Of a stretch of 64,000 nt of DNA, positions 1 through 12,849 are shown in pieces; position 1 is the stretch's first letter; each line of letters starts with the position of its first letter. Both the position numbers and the translations under genes were made by a program. The notes under the pieces were generated by a model, which had not been told where the DNA came from, searched no databases, and saw only the letters and a program-made list of their open reading frames with translations. Source of the stretch: Dipteris shenzhenensis (taxonomy: Eukaryota > Polypodiophyta > Polypodiopsida > Gleicheniales); the NCBI GenBank assembly GCA_047967505.1, contig CM106539.1; one strand, written 5' to 3'.

Positions 1-2751
1 AAAGACAGTTAACAGAATATCTTAAGAAAGGCCAAATCCAAACAAGTAGTTCACCTTGGTCTGCACCAGTTTTACTGGTAAAGAAAAAGGATGGTACTAT
101 GCGTTTATGCATAGATTATCGAGCACTAAATAAAATCACCATAAAAAATAAGTATCCTATGCCTCGCATTGATAAGCTCTTTGATGAATTGCAAGGGGCA
201 AAATACTTTACTAAAATTGATTTAAGATCAGGATATCATCAAGTACGAATTAGGGGAGAAGATGTCCCTAAGACATCATTTCGTACTAGATATGGGCATT
301 ATCAATTTAAAGTAATGCCATTTGGATTAACAAATGCTCCAGCAACTTTCATGACACTTATGAATAGTGTCTTAAGGCCATATCTAGGAAAATTTGCTGT
401 AGTATTTCTAGACGATATCCTTATTTATAGTAAAACCAGAAAAAAACATTTGGAACATTTGCAAAAAGTGTTCCAACTGCTTAGAGATAATTCACTCTTT
501 GCAAAAGAATCCAAATGTGAATTTTGCAAAAGAAGTGAAATACTTGGGACATATAATATCCCAAGAAGGGGTTCGTATGGACCCTGACAAAGTAAGGGCC
601 ATATTAGAATGGCCATATCCTACAAATCTAGAAGAATTACAGATATTCTTAGGTTTATCAGGATTCTATAGAAGATTCATCTAAGACTATGCTAAGATTG
701 CTGTTCCGATGACGGACCAGCTTAAGGGGAAGGGAAGCACCTTCATATGGGATGAACCTCAAAAGAGAAGTTTTGAAAAATTAAAGGTAGCTATAGCGGC
801 AGCTCCTGTCTTAAAAGTAGTGGATCCCAATAAACCATTCGTGGTTGAGACAGATGCTAGTGATTTTGCTGTTGGGACAGTACTTATACAAAAAGGTCGA
901 CCAGTAGCTTTTGAAAGCAAAAAACTAGATCGTGCCCAACGGAATTACTCGGCATACGAAAAAGAACTGTATGCTATAGTCTATGCTTTAAAGAAGTGGA
1001 GGCACTATTTATATGGTGCAAAATTTGAGATCATCTTTGATCAAGAAAGCATTAAATGGATTTGTAATCAGCCAGAGCTTAAAGGTAGAAAAGCTAGATG
1101 GGCTGAATTAATGCAAGAGTTTGATATACAATTGACATATAGGAAAGGGAAGTTTAATGTGGTACAGACTCTCTTAGCCGAATGCCAATTGTTAATGAAT
1201 TGAGTTTTACTCAATTTCAGAATGATTTCCTAGAGTCCTTAAAAGGGAAATGTGAATTTGATTCTCACTTCTCTGAAATATGGAAAGCAATTAATAACAA
1301 GGATCCAACTAATCGAGAGGCTTTCACTGAGGAGTCGCATGGAAATGGCGACACACCACAGGTTGGTGATAAAGGACTCAAGTGGAGAAAATATACTATT
1401 GAAGATGGCTACCTACTCTACAAGGGCAGAGTATGTGTCCCGGATAATAATGACATTAGGCGCCAAATTCTTTTTGAATGTCATGATAGTCCGAGTACTG
1501 GACACCCGGGAATTCAGAAGACATATGTACTTCTGAAAAGACAATTCTTTTGGCCTGGAATAGGAAAGGACGTCCAAGATTATGTATTGAAGTGCAAAAA
1601 AGGCCAGGTCAATAAGGCTGAACGCCTTAAGGTAGGAGGTCTCCTACACCCATTGGAGATTTCATCTGGCAAATGGGAAAGCATCTCCATGGATTTCATT
1701 GTGGGACTACCTAGGACACAAAGGGGGCACAACTCTGTGTGGGTAATTGTGGATCGGTTGACCAAGATGACTCATTTTATTCCTGTCAATGAAGATGTTA
1801 AAACTCCAGAATTAGCTAGGCTATTTGTGGAGCATATCTATAGATTGTATGGGTTACCCGCCGGTATTGTTAGTGACCAGGATAGCAAATTTAACAGCCA
1901 TTTTTGGAGGGCTGTGTTTAAGAGGTTGAAAACTTCATTGAATATGAGCACCGCGGATCATCCACAGAGTGATGGTCAAACTGAAAGGGTCAATCAAATC
2001 ATTGAGGATATGCTTCAAGCATATGTAAATAAACGGCAAACTAATTGGGAACAGTATTTGCTCATCTTAGAATTTGCATATAACAGTGCCAAACATTCAG
2101 CTACAGGTTTTAGTCCATTCATGATGATGTATGGATTTCAACCTAGAGCCCCAATGACAGTGGGACTTGAAAAAGAGAAGGAAGGTTCAAGCGGCCAAAG
2201 ACTTTCTTGAGGATATGAATCAAATGCTTAAGTTAGCTAAAGATAGCATAAGAAGAGCTCAAGATAGAGCACAAAGTTATGCAAACCCCCACCGTAGAAA
2301 GTTGGAGTTTGAAGTAAATGAGAAAGTCTACCTTAAGGTACCTGAATCTTCAGAATCTCTAAAAACAGGTAAATGTCCGAAGTTATCTCCCAGGTATTGT
2401 GGACCATTCACAATACTTAAGAGGATTGGAGAACTTGCTTACAAATTAGCCTTACCTGAGGGATGTAGAGTACATCCAGTTTTTCATGTTAGTAGGCTAA
2501 AAAGAAAATTAGGAGATGAGGATAATCTCATTGAAAATGAAGTCCTAGTTGAACTTATTGAACCCGCATCTTTACCACATGAACCAGAAAGAATTTTAGA
2601 TACACAAGAAACAAGAACGCGACATACTATATGGAAAGAATATCTGGTTAAGTGGAAAGATAGATCTGAAGAGAGTTCAACATGGGAAAAGGTAAGCAGT
2701 CTCCAAAGGAGGTTTCCCAATTTTGTTTTCGAGAACGTAAACAATTCTTAA
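1..2751 (+). pseudogene. Ty3/gypsy chromovirus pol (RT, RNase H, integrase, chromodomain), broken
   Basis: The reading frame is open from base 3, so the 5' part of this polyprotein lies outside the window. Seen in order: reverse transcriptase with [12 protein letters not shown] and the catalytic FLDDILIYS (about 3-690); RNase H starting VETDASDFAVG (about 835-1190); integrase with an H-H-C-C zinc region, a DFIVGLP core and an HPQSDGQTERVN segment (about 1400-2340); and a chromodomain with YLVKWKDRSEESSTWE (about 2580-2750). The chromodomain places it among plant chromoviruses, which insert by a DDE integrase. It is dead: the frame shifts near 530, 1190 and 2170, a TAA interrupts at 682-684, and one integrase zinc Cys reads Gly (KCKKGQ). 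The TAA at 2749-2751 abuts a polypurine tract, as expected for the end of pol. Confidence 0.93.
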
Positions 2752-2762
2752 GGGGGAGGGAA
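2750..2762 (+). other. Polypurine tract of the left gypsy element
   Basis: A purine run, AAGGGGGAGGGAA, overlaps the pol stop codon and directly precedes TGTTACG. This is where plus-strand priming occurs in LTR elements. Confidence 0.8.
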
Positions 2763-3425
2763 TGTTACGTCAACTGTAATACCGTGACATCGGTATAACA
2801 AGGAAACCACGAGGGCTTGACAATATTTACCTATGTGGCTAATAGGGTCTAGGGGGAAATCCTAGGCCTAGGTAATTAATGGAAGGGTGCATTAGTTGAA
2901 CCTAAAGAGGGGTTTAATGGTAAGGTCCACTTGGACACATGGCACCATGAGGGTTGGCCACTTGGGAGGTATTGGGCTAGGAGGGAGGATTCTAGAGGGA
3001 GCCAAAAAAAAGAAAGAAGGTTGAGGAGGCTCAAGGAAAAAGGACTCCGTGGTCGCGTGGATCAGAAGTAGAAGCCCTCGAGGTTTGAGGAGACTTAACA
3101 TCGTTCGACGTACAAGCTTTAAATCTTGTACAAACATGTTATATAGGTGCTTGATGGAGATAAAGATGGAGAGAGATGGAGGTGCTTGATGCAGCTTGAG
3201 CCTTGTCACTTGTTGGAGATAAAGAGGGGAGAGTCGAGACTCAGAGTCAGAGGTAGATGCTTAGTGTGAGATCATTGGAACTAGAGGCTCAAAATCAATT
3301 TGGCAGAACTACCACCAATAACAAAACCAACCATCCAAAACAAACGAACGCAGGAAAAAAATAAACCCGAACATAATGAATGGATCGAACAGTATGGTAC
3401 GGGACAATAGCAAGGTTTTACTTAT
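2763..3425 (+). repeat. 3' LTR of the left gypsy element (right edge uncertain)
   Basis: The LTR starts TGTTACG right after the polypurine tract. No coding sequence is seen. The 5' LTR is outside the window, so the right edge cannot be fixed by comparison. A CA at 3322-3323 or the junction with copia coding sequence at about 3425-3435 are the candidates. Confidence 0.6.
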
Positions 3426-3426
3426 C

Positions 3427-3972
3427 TTGTCACATCATGCCCCTTCGTGCTTGTTTCAGCTCATCTAAAGCTTTTCTTAGCTTGCACACATGCATTGGAA
3501 ACTTATGATGTGCATACCCCTCCGGCTATATCATATATACCTCCTCTTGTAATTTAGAAAGGCATTTTTAACATCCATCTGCCATAAATTCCAGCCAAAC
3601 ATGCTAGCCAATGCAATAACCGTCCTCATGATAGTCATCTTTGCTACTGCGCTGAAAGTTTTCTCATAATCCAAACCATATGTTTGGACCTATAACCCTT
3701 TGCTACTAACCTTGCCTTATATCTTTCAACACTTCCATCCGATTTGTATTTTTTTATTGACTAGTTTACAACCAATAGGCTTTTTGCCTTTAGGAAGCTT
3801 GACAAATCCATGTATTGTTTTTGTCCAAGGCATCCATCTCTTGATTCATAGCATCTCTCCAATCTGAAATTTTGACAACTTCTTCAAAACATGATAGCTC
3901 AACATGTTGCACTTTACTAACCACATATGCATAGTGCATCCTCATATAACAATTATATGTCAATCTATCCAC
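3427..3972 (-). pseudogene. Copia reverse transcriptase, 5' part
   Basis: Reading leftward, VKISDWRDAMNQEMDALDKN matches the start of the copia reverse transcriptase domain. Degraded matches to the WQMDVKNAFLNG-type segment follow near 3600-3540, and a KALDELKQARRG relative of the KALYGLKQAPRAW motif lies near 3470-3435. Several stops and frame changes are present and the catalytic VDD region is absent, so the domain is truncated as well as decayed. It is the continuation of the integrase to its right. Confidence 0.85.
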
Positions 3973-6382
3973 GGGATCTCCTCAAGGGTTGGATTTGACA
4001 CTTGCTTTCTTGCATGTGGTGATACATACTTTGTGGCATGCTTGGTATCTTGAACTTTGACAAGCTGTAAATCACTCCCTTCATCACCACTTGCATCCTC
4101 AATGCTCTTATCAACTTTAACATTTTGCTTCCCTTTGTCCACATGCATATTCCCCCTTAGTCTTTCACTCCAAGGGCTCACACTATCAACACTTTCTTCA
4201 TGCTGAGATAGGCATGTCATATCCATACTTAAAGATAAAACTTGCTGTAATTTTGCTTTCTTAACCTTAGAAATGTATCCATCCTCAACCATAATTGCTT
4301 TGAGCTGATACCAAGGTTCATGTTCACTAAATTTAACATCACGACTCTCATATACTTGTCTTGTAGTGGGATCATAGCACTTATACCCCTTCCTTTCAGG
4401 GGTTATGTCAAAAACACGCATTTTATAGCTTTTGGCTCCATCTTCTTTCTTACTTCATTGGGCACATGCACCTTATAAATGCAGCCAAACACCTTTATAT
4501 ATGCCAAAGTTGGCTTATACCCATAAGGCTTCTCAAAGGATGCCATCCCATTGACACGACCCCGCAGGATCTGACCCTATCACTGACCTAGAATCTCATC
4601 CTCAATACAACCAGAATCATAGCGCAGGTGCCTCGATCCTCCCGACCACCCCCGAGCACGTGAGCTACAGCTCGACTCATCCATAGGCCCGTATCTAACC
4701 CCGGCGTCCCATACCACCTGAGCCCGTCCAGAGGACCTTCGATACACCACCTATGATCCGCCATATAGATGGCCAGAGTCCCGGCCTGGGTCCAAGCCCC
4801 ATCCATCAGTTGAGGAGCGCTCAACTGATCTACACAATAGCACTGGCCCTCCCTCTATATAGAAGGAAACCCGCTATAGATAGCACAATGCTATGAATAG
4901 CTCCCTCAATATAATGCGATCTATATATAGCAATCTCGGCTAAAAATAGCCATCCAGCCCTATGCTATCCCGTAACCCACGTTAACCTGCTATCCAACCC
5001 TAGGTACACCATGCACATGACACCCATGTATGGCATTCGTAGGAGTCCTATTCATTATGTGCACCACTGTGTGCACTGCTTCAGCCCAAAAGTCAATGGC
5101 ATATGCATTTCATCAATCATGGCTCTAGACATATCTCCAATTTTGATGTGGGATGTATCTACATGTAACCCATCTCTTTATGCCTTGATTATACAAGAAC
5201 TCAAACTCATAAGACATGTACTCTCCACATTATCCATGTGAAAGCATTGTATTTGACACCCAAGCTCCTTCTCAACCATTCTTTTGTATTAGCAAAACAC
5301 TTTGAAAGCATCACTCTTTGCTTTCAAAAAGTATACCCCTATAATGCGGCTGAAATCATCTAGAAAGGTAATCTAATAACTTGCTCCTCTGGGGGTTACA
5401 TTATCTGTAGGACCCCAAATATCAGAGTGCACTATTTCCAAAGAATATTAACTCACTCTCCCCCTCTTTGGAAATGGCAAGCGTGTTTGCTTGGCAAACT
5501 GATATGCTGGGTATATATGGCTGAAATTCAAATGTCCAAAAATAGGCAACCCTTTCACAAGCTCTTTTGTTTGCATCTGCTTCAACTTGCTATAATTGAT
5601 ATGACCTGATCTTGTTTGTGGCCACTTTGTGCAAACATACCTTGCTGAAAAGAAGATGTTCCTACATGAAAAGTAAATAATCTTCCTCTCTTATAGCCTT
5701 TTGCAACCACTTTTTCAACTTTGCCATTGTAAAATTTTTCCACAAAGCATCCAAATTTATAGAATCTTACTTGATAATCTTGGTCAGTCATTTGACCCAT
5801 TGATGCAAGATTCTTAGTAATGGTGGAATCATATAACACATCCCCCAAAGTGTTCTCAACACCATTTCCATCAACCAATGGAATATTTCCAATGTGGGTA
5901 ATTTTATGCATAGTATCATGACCCGTAGCCACAAACTCACCGCCCGTCATCTTATCTTTATGAGTAAACCCTTCACCATGGTAGGTCATATGAATGGTGG
6001 CACCCGAGTCAACAAACCAATCATCACTTTGTGAGGGGGCTGACATGATGCCCATAATATGCTCCATACTGAATAAATGAGCTCCATGCATATGTTCATA
6101 ATCATACTCCCTTTGGCCAACATAATTGTTATATTGATGCCTTCCACCACAGCCTCTACCGCTGGAATTTTGCTTGGAATAGCAATCTCTCTCATAAAGA
6201 CCAAATTTTCCATAAAAATGGCAATTTCCAGCTTGTTGCACATGGTTGGCCCTTCCTCTACCACGGTTTGGGGCTGTCCCCCTTCCTCTTTGCATGGAAT
6301 CACGGCCTCTTAGCACATATTCATTTCTGTCCATATTGATTTCATGAGCATATGAGGCTCCCCCATGACCTCGAGGGTCCAC
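3960..6382 (-). pseudogene. Copia zinc region, protease and integrase, broken
   Basis: The right part (6382-5582) carries an Arg/Gly-rich segment, a decayed CCHC knuckle (CHFYGKFGLYERDC, with Cys and His positions replaced) and the aspartic protease motif WFVDSGATIHMT. Integrase follows to about 5028 with DFWAEAVHTVVHIMNRTPTN near the break, and resumes at 4546 with ASFEKPYGYKPT. The C-terminal signature GYKCYDPTTRQVYESRDVKF (from about 4390) is the usual end of copia integrase. Between the halves lies a solo LTR flanked by CCCAT, so this is one polyprotein split by an insertion. Stops elsewhere show it was already decaying. Confidence 0.88.
4552..5022. mobile_element. Solo LTR, 471 bp, inside the copia integrase
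   Basis: The element begins TGACACGACC and ends CACATGACA, so it has TG..CA termini. It is flanked by a perfect 5-bp duplication CCCAT (4547-4551 and 5023-5027). It contains no coding sequence and interrupts copia integrase cleanly. It resembles no other LTR in the window and is most simply a solo LTR left after recombination of a full element. Confidence 0.85.
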
Positions 6383-6638
6383 TCCTTCCTCTCAAATCAC
6401 TTCTACCTACCTTATAGTAGAATAAATTCTCTCTTCAAAATTGGGCATAGTACCTCTCACGGAGATAGATGTGTCCAAAGACTTATATTGAGGCCCCAAT
6501 CCATTCAAAGTACCTGATGGACACTAAGTCATCATCCTCCACATTACAATTAATGGAAGCCAAATCCGCCGTGATTTGCCTAATTTCAGCAACACAATCT
6601 ATAATACTTGTATTACCTCTCCACATTCCATGGAGTCT

Positions 6639-7010
6639 TTACTTAAGCTGATTTTTTCTTGCTTCGGTCGTTGTACCATACATTTTTTGAACTATATCCC
6701 AAACTTCTTTTGGAGTGTTGGCCTTCTTGATATGTGGAATGAGAGTTTCTGAAATGCATATCGATATCCAATGCAACACTTTCTCGGACTTCTCAACCCA
6801 AGTCCTATATGCCAATTTATCCTCATCCGATGGGTCCTCCCATGGCAATTCGGGACATTCATCTTCCCCCGTAATCAAACCCCATAATTCTTTGCCCATG
6901 TAAAAATTTTCCATGCGATAGGACCAAACACTATAGTTGTCTTTGGTGAGTTTCTCATCCACAATTTGCTTACACAGTTTCAACCAGCTTGATTCCCAAG
7001 CTTTATGCAT
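6639..7010 (-). pseudogene. Copia gag, N-terminal part
   Basis: The 123-codon frame includes TKDNYSVWSYRMENFYMGKE and a segment about SETLIPHIKKANTPKEVWDI, typical of the UBN2-type gag domain of Ty1/copia elements, which forms the intracellular particle. The frame is lost after 6639 before the zinc region. It is the first coding segment after the leader of the minus-strand copia element. Confidence 0.85.
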
Positions 7011-8100
7011 ATAATTGCTTCAAAATGCAATTCAACAACACCCAAAATGATGGCTCTTTTCTGAATTTTCTCCACACCAATTTCCACTCACTTCATGTAA
7101 GGCATATAGCATCAAAATCTGAAATTAGCCCTTTGCAACAACCTTATAAACTTGCTCTAGTTTTTAGCATTCAAGAGCATCAATTTTTGGCATTCAAGCG
7201 TCCCTTTTTGGCATCAAATCATGCATTTAGCATTGCATTCATTGCATTTTCTACTTTCCATAAATGCATATATTAGGGCCTCAAACGAGCCTCAAGCGCA
7301 TCCCAAACTCGCTCTTGTAATAGTTTGCAAAACAGAAATTTGTGCTTCCTTTTGAGGCATCAAACAGCTTCAATAATGGGCATTCACATCCTCATATGCA
7401 TCCATTACATACATACATATATATATGTATGTATGTATGTATGTGTGTGTGTGTATGTATGTATACATACATATATACATTTACATATATATAAATTTAT
7501 ATATATGTATATGTATGTATGTATGTATATATATGTGTGTATACATACATACATACATATACTAGTAAGGCCTTGATTCAAACGCTCAAATGCATCCGCT
7601 TCTCCAACCGGGCATTTGAACATAAAGAAATGCAACCAACGTTTGTTGGAGAAAGCGACACCACCTTGCAAGGCTAAATACTCCTGGGTGACCGATAGCG
7701 AAGCAGTACCAGGGAAAGGTGAAAAGAACCCCCATCGGAGAGTGAAAAAGACTGATAACTTGCAGAAAACAAGAAGTCAACACCAATTGCCACGATGATC
7801 TCCCAAGCCGCAAAGTTTACAAAGGAGGACAGAGCGTCGATGCAAACAACACAAGACTCTGAGGTAGAAGGCTCGAAGTTCCTCTCTTTCTCATCACCAG
7901 GAAGTTACTACAAATTGCGGTAAAGTGTGACAAATGAGCTACAACGGCTACAACTCATGTGCGTGTTGACAGCTAACCAAGACTCGTAGTCTTTCTTTCA
8001 AGGCGAGCCTCCAGCAATGACCACAACATAAACGATGAGTCCCTTGCAATGCAGTGAAGTGCAAACAGGTCTAGTGGCCGCCCAAGATGCAGAAGGACAT
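7011..8100 (-). other. Leader of the copia element
   Basis: This is the non-coding stretch between the primer binding site and gag of the minus-strand copia. It contains the TATG/TATA microsatellite at 7404-7561. No gene is supported here. Confidence 0.6.
7404..7561. repeat. Compound microsatellite (TACA/TATG/TA/TG)n
   Basis: About 160 bp of alternating catacata, tatata, gtatgtat and tgtgtg blocks, partly self-complementary, lie in the copia leader. Long open frames through it are simple-repeat artefacts. Confidence 0.95.
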
Positions 8101-8113
8101 GGCTCTGATACCA
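8101..8113 (-). other. Primer binding site of the copia element
   Basis: The minus strand reads TGGTATCAGAGCC, complementary to the 3' end of initiator tRNA-Met, the usual copia primer. It lies three bases from the presumed LTR end at 8117. Confidence 0.85.
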
Positions 8114-8116
8114 CAC

Positions 8117-8513
8117 TGAACATGTAAAGAGGGGAGGAGATAGACTAATTAAAGTATGCTCATGAACCTTCCACTTGCATTACGAGGGAGGAGATCTCAT
8201 TACAGGCTACTCACCACAGCTTATATTCAATTTTTCTTTATTTGTCTTTAAGTCTATTCACACCTATACTTTCAAGATGCCATATCATCTCCTATATACC
8301 ACTCTCTACATCCATGTATATGTAAGTATGTATCATCTATGCATCAACATGATTTTTATAGCGAAGCAAGCATATGCTGTTCCAATCGATGACCTATTGA
8401 CATGGATGTTTATTGTCCCATTCGTGAGCAACGTTAAAGGACGTAGCATAGAGTTGCTATCACTGTCACAAGTCAATGTTGCGTGTTGGGTATCAAGCTT
8501 TAGCTACCGGTCA
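8117..8513 (-). repeat. 5' LTR of the copia element (outer edge uncertain)
   Basis: It starts (plus strand) tgaacatg beside the primer binding site. The outer end is put at a CA near 8513 only because TG..CA termini are expected; no second copy of this LTR is in the window to confirm it. Confidence 0.5.
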
Positions 8514-8529
8514 TAGAGGCAAGGGAAAA

Positions 8530-10110
8530 GCCTAATTAATTGGTGGTAGCAAGCCCAAGGGTAATGCAGCCCATTCCTCTACAAGGATTTCAAGAACTAA
8601 GACTAAAAAGGGACACCCAGACAGAGACCAAATTGGAAGAACGAGCTGCACAGCGAGATGCACAACACGAGAATTCCTTGTGTGACATGAGCAAGATCTC
8701 TTAAACATATTATAAAGCAGTAACACCAAGGAATTATGGATGGAATCTCTTGACAAATAGGCCATCTTGCCGCACCTAAGATATCACTCGATGGAAGGAT
8801 TATGCTAACACGTACGAATTTGGAAACCAACCCGCAACCAATATCATGAATACCCCTCATCTCACTAGCTCCACTCTATTAACCAATAGACAGTTAAGGA
8901 AGCCATCAAAAAACTTAAGAATAACAAAGCTAAAAATCATGAGTGTATTCATGCATGACTCATAACCCATGGTCGGAAGTATTTGCACCAATCCTGGCCA
9001 AGCTCTTGAATTAGACCTTCTGCAAGGGTTTTCCTACAACTTAACCATTAACAACATCATCCCAATCCACAAAGTGGGACAACTTATGGACGCAGGGAAG
9101 TACCCGACCATTGTGGTAGGCCACCCAATGGCCAAGAGATACGTGTAGGAACTAGAGGTACACATTAGTGAGCAAACAAAGTTAGCAAGCATGAGAATAA
9201 TGGGACAGGCAAGCTTCGAGCAGGACCAATTGCATAGGAAATAGAAGGTATGCTCATGTTTCATGGGTTCTTGATTCAATCCCACAGTCTTACCCAACAA
9301 ATTTGGACAATAGGTATTGCAGACCGGTAGACATGGCCTTCTACAAGAGGGTGATAGGTCAAGTCTATTGCAGAGGGGTGTAAAAGGAGGTGAGCAGCAC
9401 CATTAGGACGAAGCAAGGACCCTCTTTGGACTCTATATCAATGAGATGCATCTTTCGTAGAGACCCTCGAAGGTATGCTCAATATAGGTAGGGACCCTTA
9501 TTCCTATTATTATCTATGCCGATGATGTGGTACTGATCTCAGACATAGAGGAGGCTTGTAAAGACACCTATCAGCTCTATACATATTTTGTGAGAACAAG
9601 GCCATGAAGGTCAACCTTGGCAAGACCAAGGTCACGACCTTCACTACCCACACAAGTCATTCGCTCTCACAAAAAAAGAGCCGATGGAGATTGTCACATC
9701 CTAATGTGTACTTGGGATGTGTTTTCACATGAGGCATAATCAGCATAAAACCAATAGCCTAGGCCACCTGATCAGACGACATGCATACTTGGCTAGATTG
9801 GACAGATGTGTTTCCAAGCTCACTTTCAATGTGTCAACACCAAATCCCTCCTCTTTGAGTCTCTAATCAGACCAGTAGCACTATATGTGGGATATTTCAA
9901 GGGAGTAAATCTCAAATAGGATGACGAGTCGGTCAGATAAGAGATTTGGAAGTCACTATCCTATCACACAAGATCCGAGGAAAGAGATTTCCCCCACAAG
10001 ATATGATATAGCTGAGCCTACAGCAAGACCACTACACAGACATATCTTTCCAGATCATCATAGACGTTGATGAGGTAGAGATTATGGCCAAACTGAAATA
10101 GGTGAGCAGA
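8530..10110 (+). pseudogene. LINE (non-LTR) reverse transcriptase remnant, first part
   Basis: Pieces of a LINE ORF2 are readable in changing frames: VKEAIKKLKNNKAKNHE near 8895-8945, a FPTT..NNIIPIHKVG segment near 9030-9080, GLYINEMHL near 9440, and IPIIIYADDVVLISDIEEA near 9500-9560. The last includes the catalytic YADD box. LINEs copy by target-primed reverse transcription. Many stops and indels show a long-dead copy. It is cut at 10110 by a gypsy insertion and resumes at 24019. The part left of 8880 is assigned by position only. Confidence 0.75.
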
Positions 10111-12459
10111 TGAAACGGGCCTTCGATAAACAAAAGGGCAGTGATCTTCTTCTACTCAGTCATAAACTTCATAAATAGCCACAATGCAAGCTTCAGTCAC
10201 TTCAATCACTTAGCACAACTTAGAAACAAGCTTCACTAACAACAAAGGTGAGGCTAGAATGCCCCTGCTCAATGAAAAATAGTACACACTGCACCCACTA
10301 GCCCCAAATGCCTTGGCGCCCCTTACGGTATTTATTTAATGCTTCTGAATGGAAATGCTTTACAATAAGGGTTCAACCCTGCACTCTTCCTCTCTGCAAA
10401 TCCTCTAGGCATCTAATCCAAGTGCACCACTAGAATTCCCACTGGCAAGGCATACTCAAGCATTCACTTCTGACCTGACACAACTTAGAGACATTCAGGC
10501 ATCCAAACCACTGGCAAACTGAGCTCAAGGCTATCACATGCATCCACACGTCCTTGGGCCGTCCACAGGATCACCCTTGCCTTTGGGTGCTTCCTAGAAC
10601 CTGTTGGAGTTCTAAAAGGACTGCACACAACACGCATGCACTGCAAAAAGCTGCAAAGCAAGAAAGAACAAGGAAAAACAGAATTTTGGAACCAACTCCC
10701 GCTGTTTGTGGCAGAGGGGCGAGCTCCTTCCTTGCACCTATCCTCTGTCCAAGCTCCCCGCAGGGTGCAAGTGTCTTCCAACAATCAAGAGAAGAGAGAA
10801 ATGAAGGTAGAGAGCGGAGGGTGAACAAGAAAGAGCTGTAGAGGAAAGATCGTTCACAGATATGCTCCGAAATGATTGCCTCGGGATCTGTGCCTGAGTT
10901 CTCCTAAGAGAGGGTGCCAAAAGCAGCAAGGAAAGTTCCTTCTGTAGCCTACACTGCTCCAGAACAGCTCCAGAAGCCACCACGCAGCCAAAAACATGTG
11001 CACAAAGGTCCAGCACAGCAAAAGACAACCCCGGGCACCTGCTGGAGGCAACTGAACACGTCTATACAGGCATCCGTACAGTACGGACGAAAATTTTCAA
11101 GAAGTTCAAAAATGACTTCTGGCACTTCCTAGAAGTACATACTAGCCTTGGAACAATCAAAACAAACCTAAAATGGCATAAAACGGCTGAAAACAAGCTT
11201 GAAACAACTCAAAAAGCTCAAAAACTGCACAAGAACAACTGAAAACGTCCAACACCTCTGGGAGAGTGAGGGGAGAGAGATGGAAGGTGGGGGAAGGACA
11301 TGCATACACATGCATGACAAATGGCACCTCCTCCTTGCCATTTGCCCCTTCATAAAAGTCCTAACCCTCATACCAAGGACAACGTTGGTTGTCCTTGGGC
11401 CCAACTTTTAGACCCCTCTTTTAAAGCCTTTGCCTTGCCCCTAGGACCTAGTGGTTCACCTAGACTTTGCCCTTAGGAACTTCTAGGAAGTGTGCACTTC
11501 CTCTAGCCAGTCCCTCACGGCCAAACCATTACAACACTTAACCATGGTAAGCGTAGGTTAAGTTACGAAGATACTTTACGTCACTTTTCACGTCCTCGTG
11601 TCTATGACCAATTCCTATGTGGCAACATTTAAGCTTTGGTGCAAGGAGTTCTTTGTATTATATTTATCATGTATAGGGGAGAAGCATACGTGGTTTCCAA
11701 GGCAAACCTGGAGCCTCGGGATCTGTGCCTAAGTCCTTCTAAGAGAGGGTGCCAAAAGCAACAGGGAAAGTTCCTCCTACAGCCTGCACTGGTCCAAAAC
11801 AGCTCTAGAAGCCACCACGCAGCTAGAAACATGTGCACAAAGGTCCAACACAGCAAAAGACAACCCCGAGCACGTGTTGGAGGCAGCTGAACACGTCTAT
11901 ACGGGTTCCGTACAGCCATACGGACGTCCCTACAATCTGTACGAAAATTTTTAAAAAGTTCAAAAATGACTTCTGGCACTTCCTAGAAGTGCGCACTAGC
12001 CTTGGAACAATCAAAACAAACTTAAAATGGCATAAAACAGCTGAAAACAGGCTTGAAACAGCTCAAATAGCTCAAAAACTGCACAAGAACAACTCAAAAC
12101 ATCCAACACCTCTGGGAGAGTGAGGGGAGAGAGATGGAAGGTGGGGGAAGGGCATGCATACACATGCATGACAAATGGCACCTCCTCCTTGCCATTTGCC
12201 CCTTCATTAAAGTCCTAACCCCCATACCAAGGACAACGTTGGTTGTCCTTGGACCCAACTTTTAGACCCCTCTTTTAAAGCCTTTGCCTTGCCCCTAGGA
12301 CCTAGTGGTGCACCTAGACTTTGCCCTTAGGAACTTCTAGGAAGTGTGCACTTCCTCTAGCCAGTCCCTCACGGCTAACACTTAACCATAGTTAACCTCG
12401 GGTTAAGCGTAGATTGAGTTACAAAGATACTTTACATCACTTTTCACGTCCTCGTGACA
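10111..12459 (-). repeat. 3' LTR of the gypsy element, enlarged by an internal duplication
   Basis: It matches the 5' LTR (22483-24013) from its tgaaac start, but is 2349 bp against 1531. The extra length is a second copy of the distal half: the segment near 10880-11605 is repeated at about 11711-12455, separated by about 105 bp of different sequence. It ends TGACA beside the polypurine tract. Confidence 0.88.
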
Positions 12460-12472
12460 TACCCTCCTCTTA
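12460..12472 (-). other. Polypurine tract of the minus-strand gypsy element
   Basis: The minus strand reads TAAGAGGAGGGTA immediately before the LTR start TGTCACGAGG. Confidence 0.75.
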
Positions 12473-12849
12473 AAACAGCAAACTACCTAGGTTGTTGCTG
12501 AAAAAGTACAAATAGGTAGAAATAGCCCATACCAGAATATACATCATCTGTAAGATACAACCTGCAATGATAATATGGTATAGGAGAGCTCGAGAGTCCA
12601 TCCATACATCAATGCATCCTCTATGTCGAGTGTCGCGAACACCCATCATGGAGACCTCACGGCAGAAATACTATCAGTAAGCAGCATCTCGGGTGAGACA
12701 ATCGATGCCACCAAGCGATCTCCAGATATATGAGCAGTCTGAATCAAGGAAGGGCCCTCCTCTTGAGCACCAGGCAATGCTCTAGATCTCTGCTCTGCTG
12801 AACCTGTAGAAGCCTGTACCGTAGTTGGCGCAAGCTGAAATGCATCGAG

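Larger units (their letters stand above)
3427..8513 (-). mobile_element. Truncated Ty1/copia element, minus strand
   Basis: The order on the minus strand is LTR (8513-8117), tRNA-Met-type primer binding site (8113-8101), leader with a microsatellite (8100-7011), gag (7010-6400), zinc region and protease, integrase, and the first part of reverse transcriptase ending at about 3430. The rest of the reverse transcriptase, the RNase H and the 3' LTR are missing; the left gypsy LTR lies immediately beyond. A 471-bp solo LTR sits in the integrase region. Confidence 0.85.

Noticed and set aside
7325-7671. ORFs on both strands across the TATG/TACA tract
   Set aside because: Microsatellite translation artefacts.
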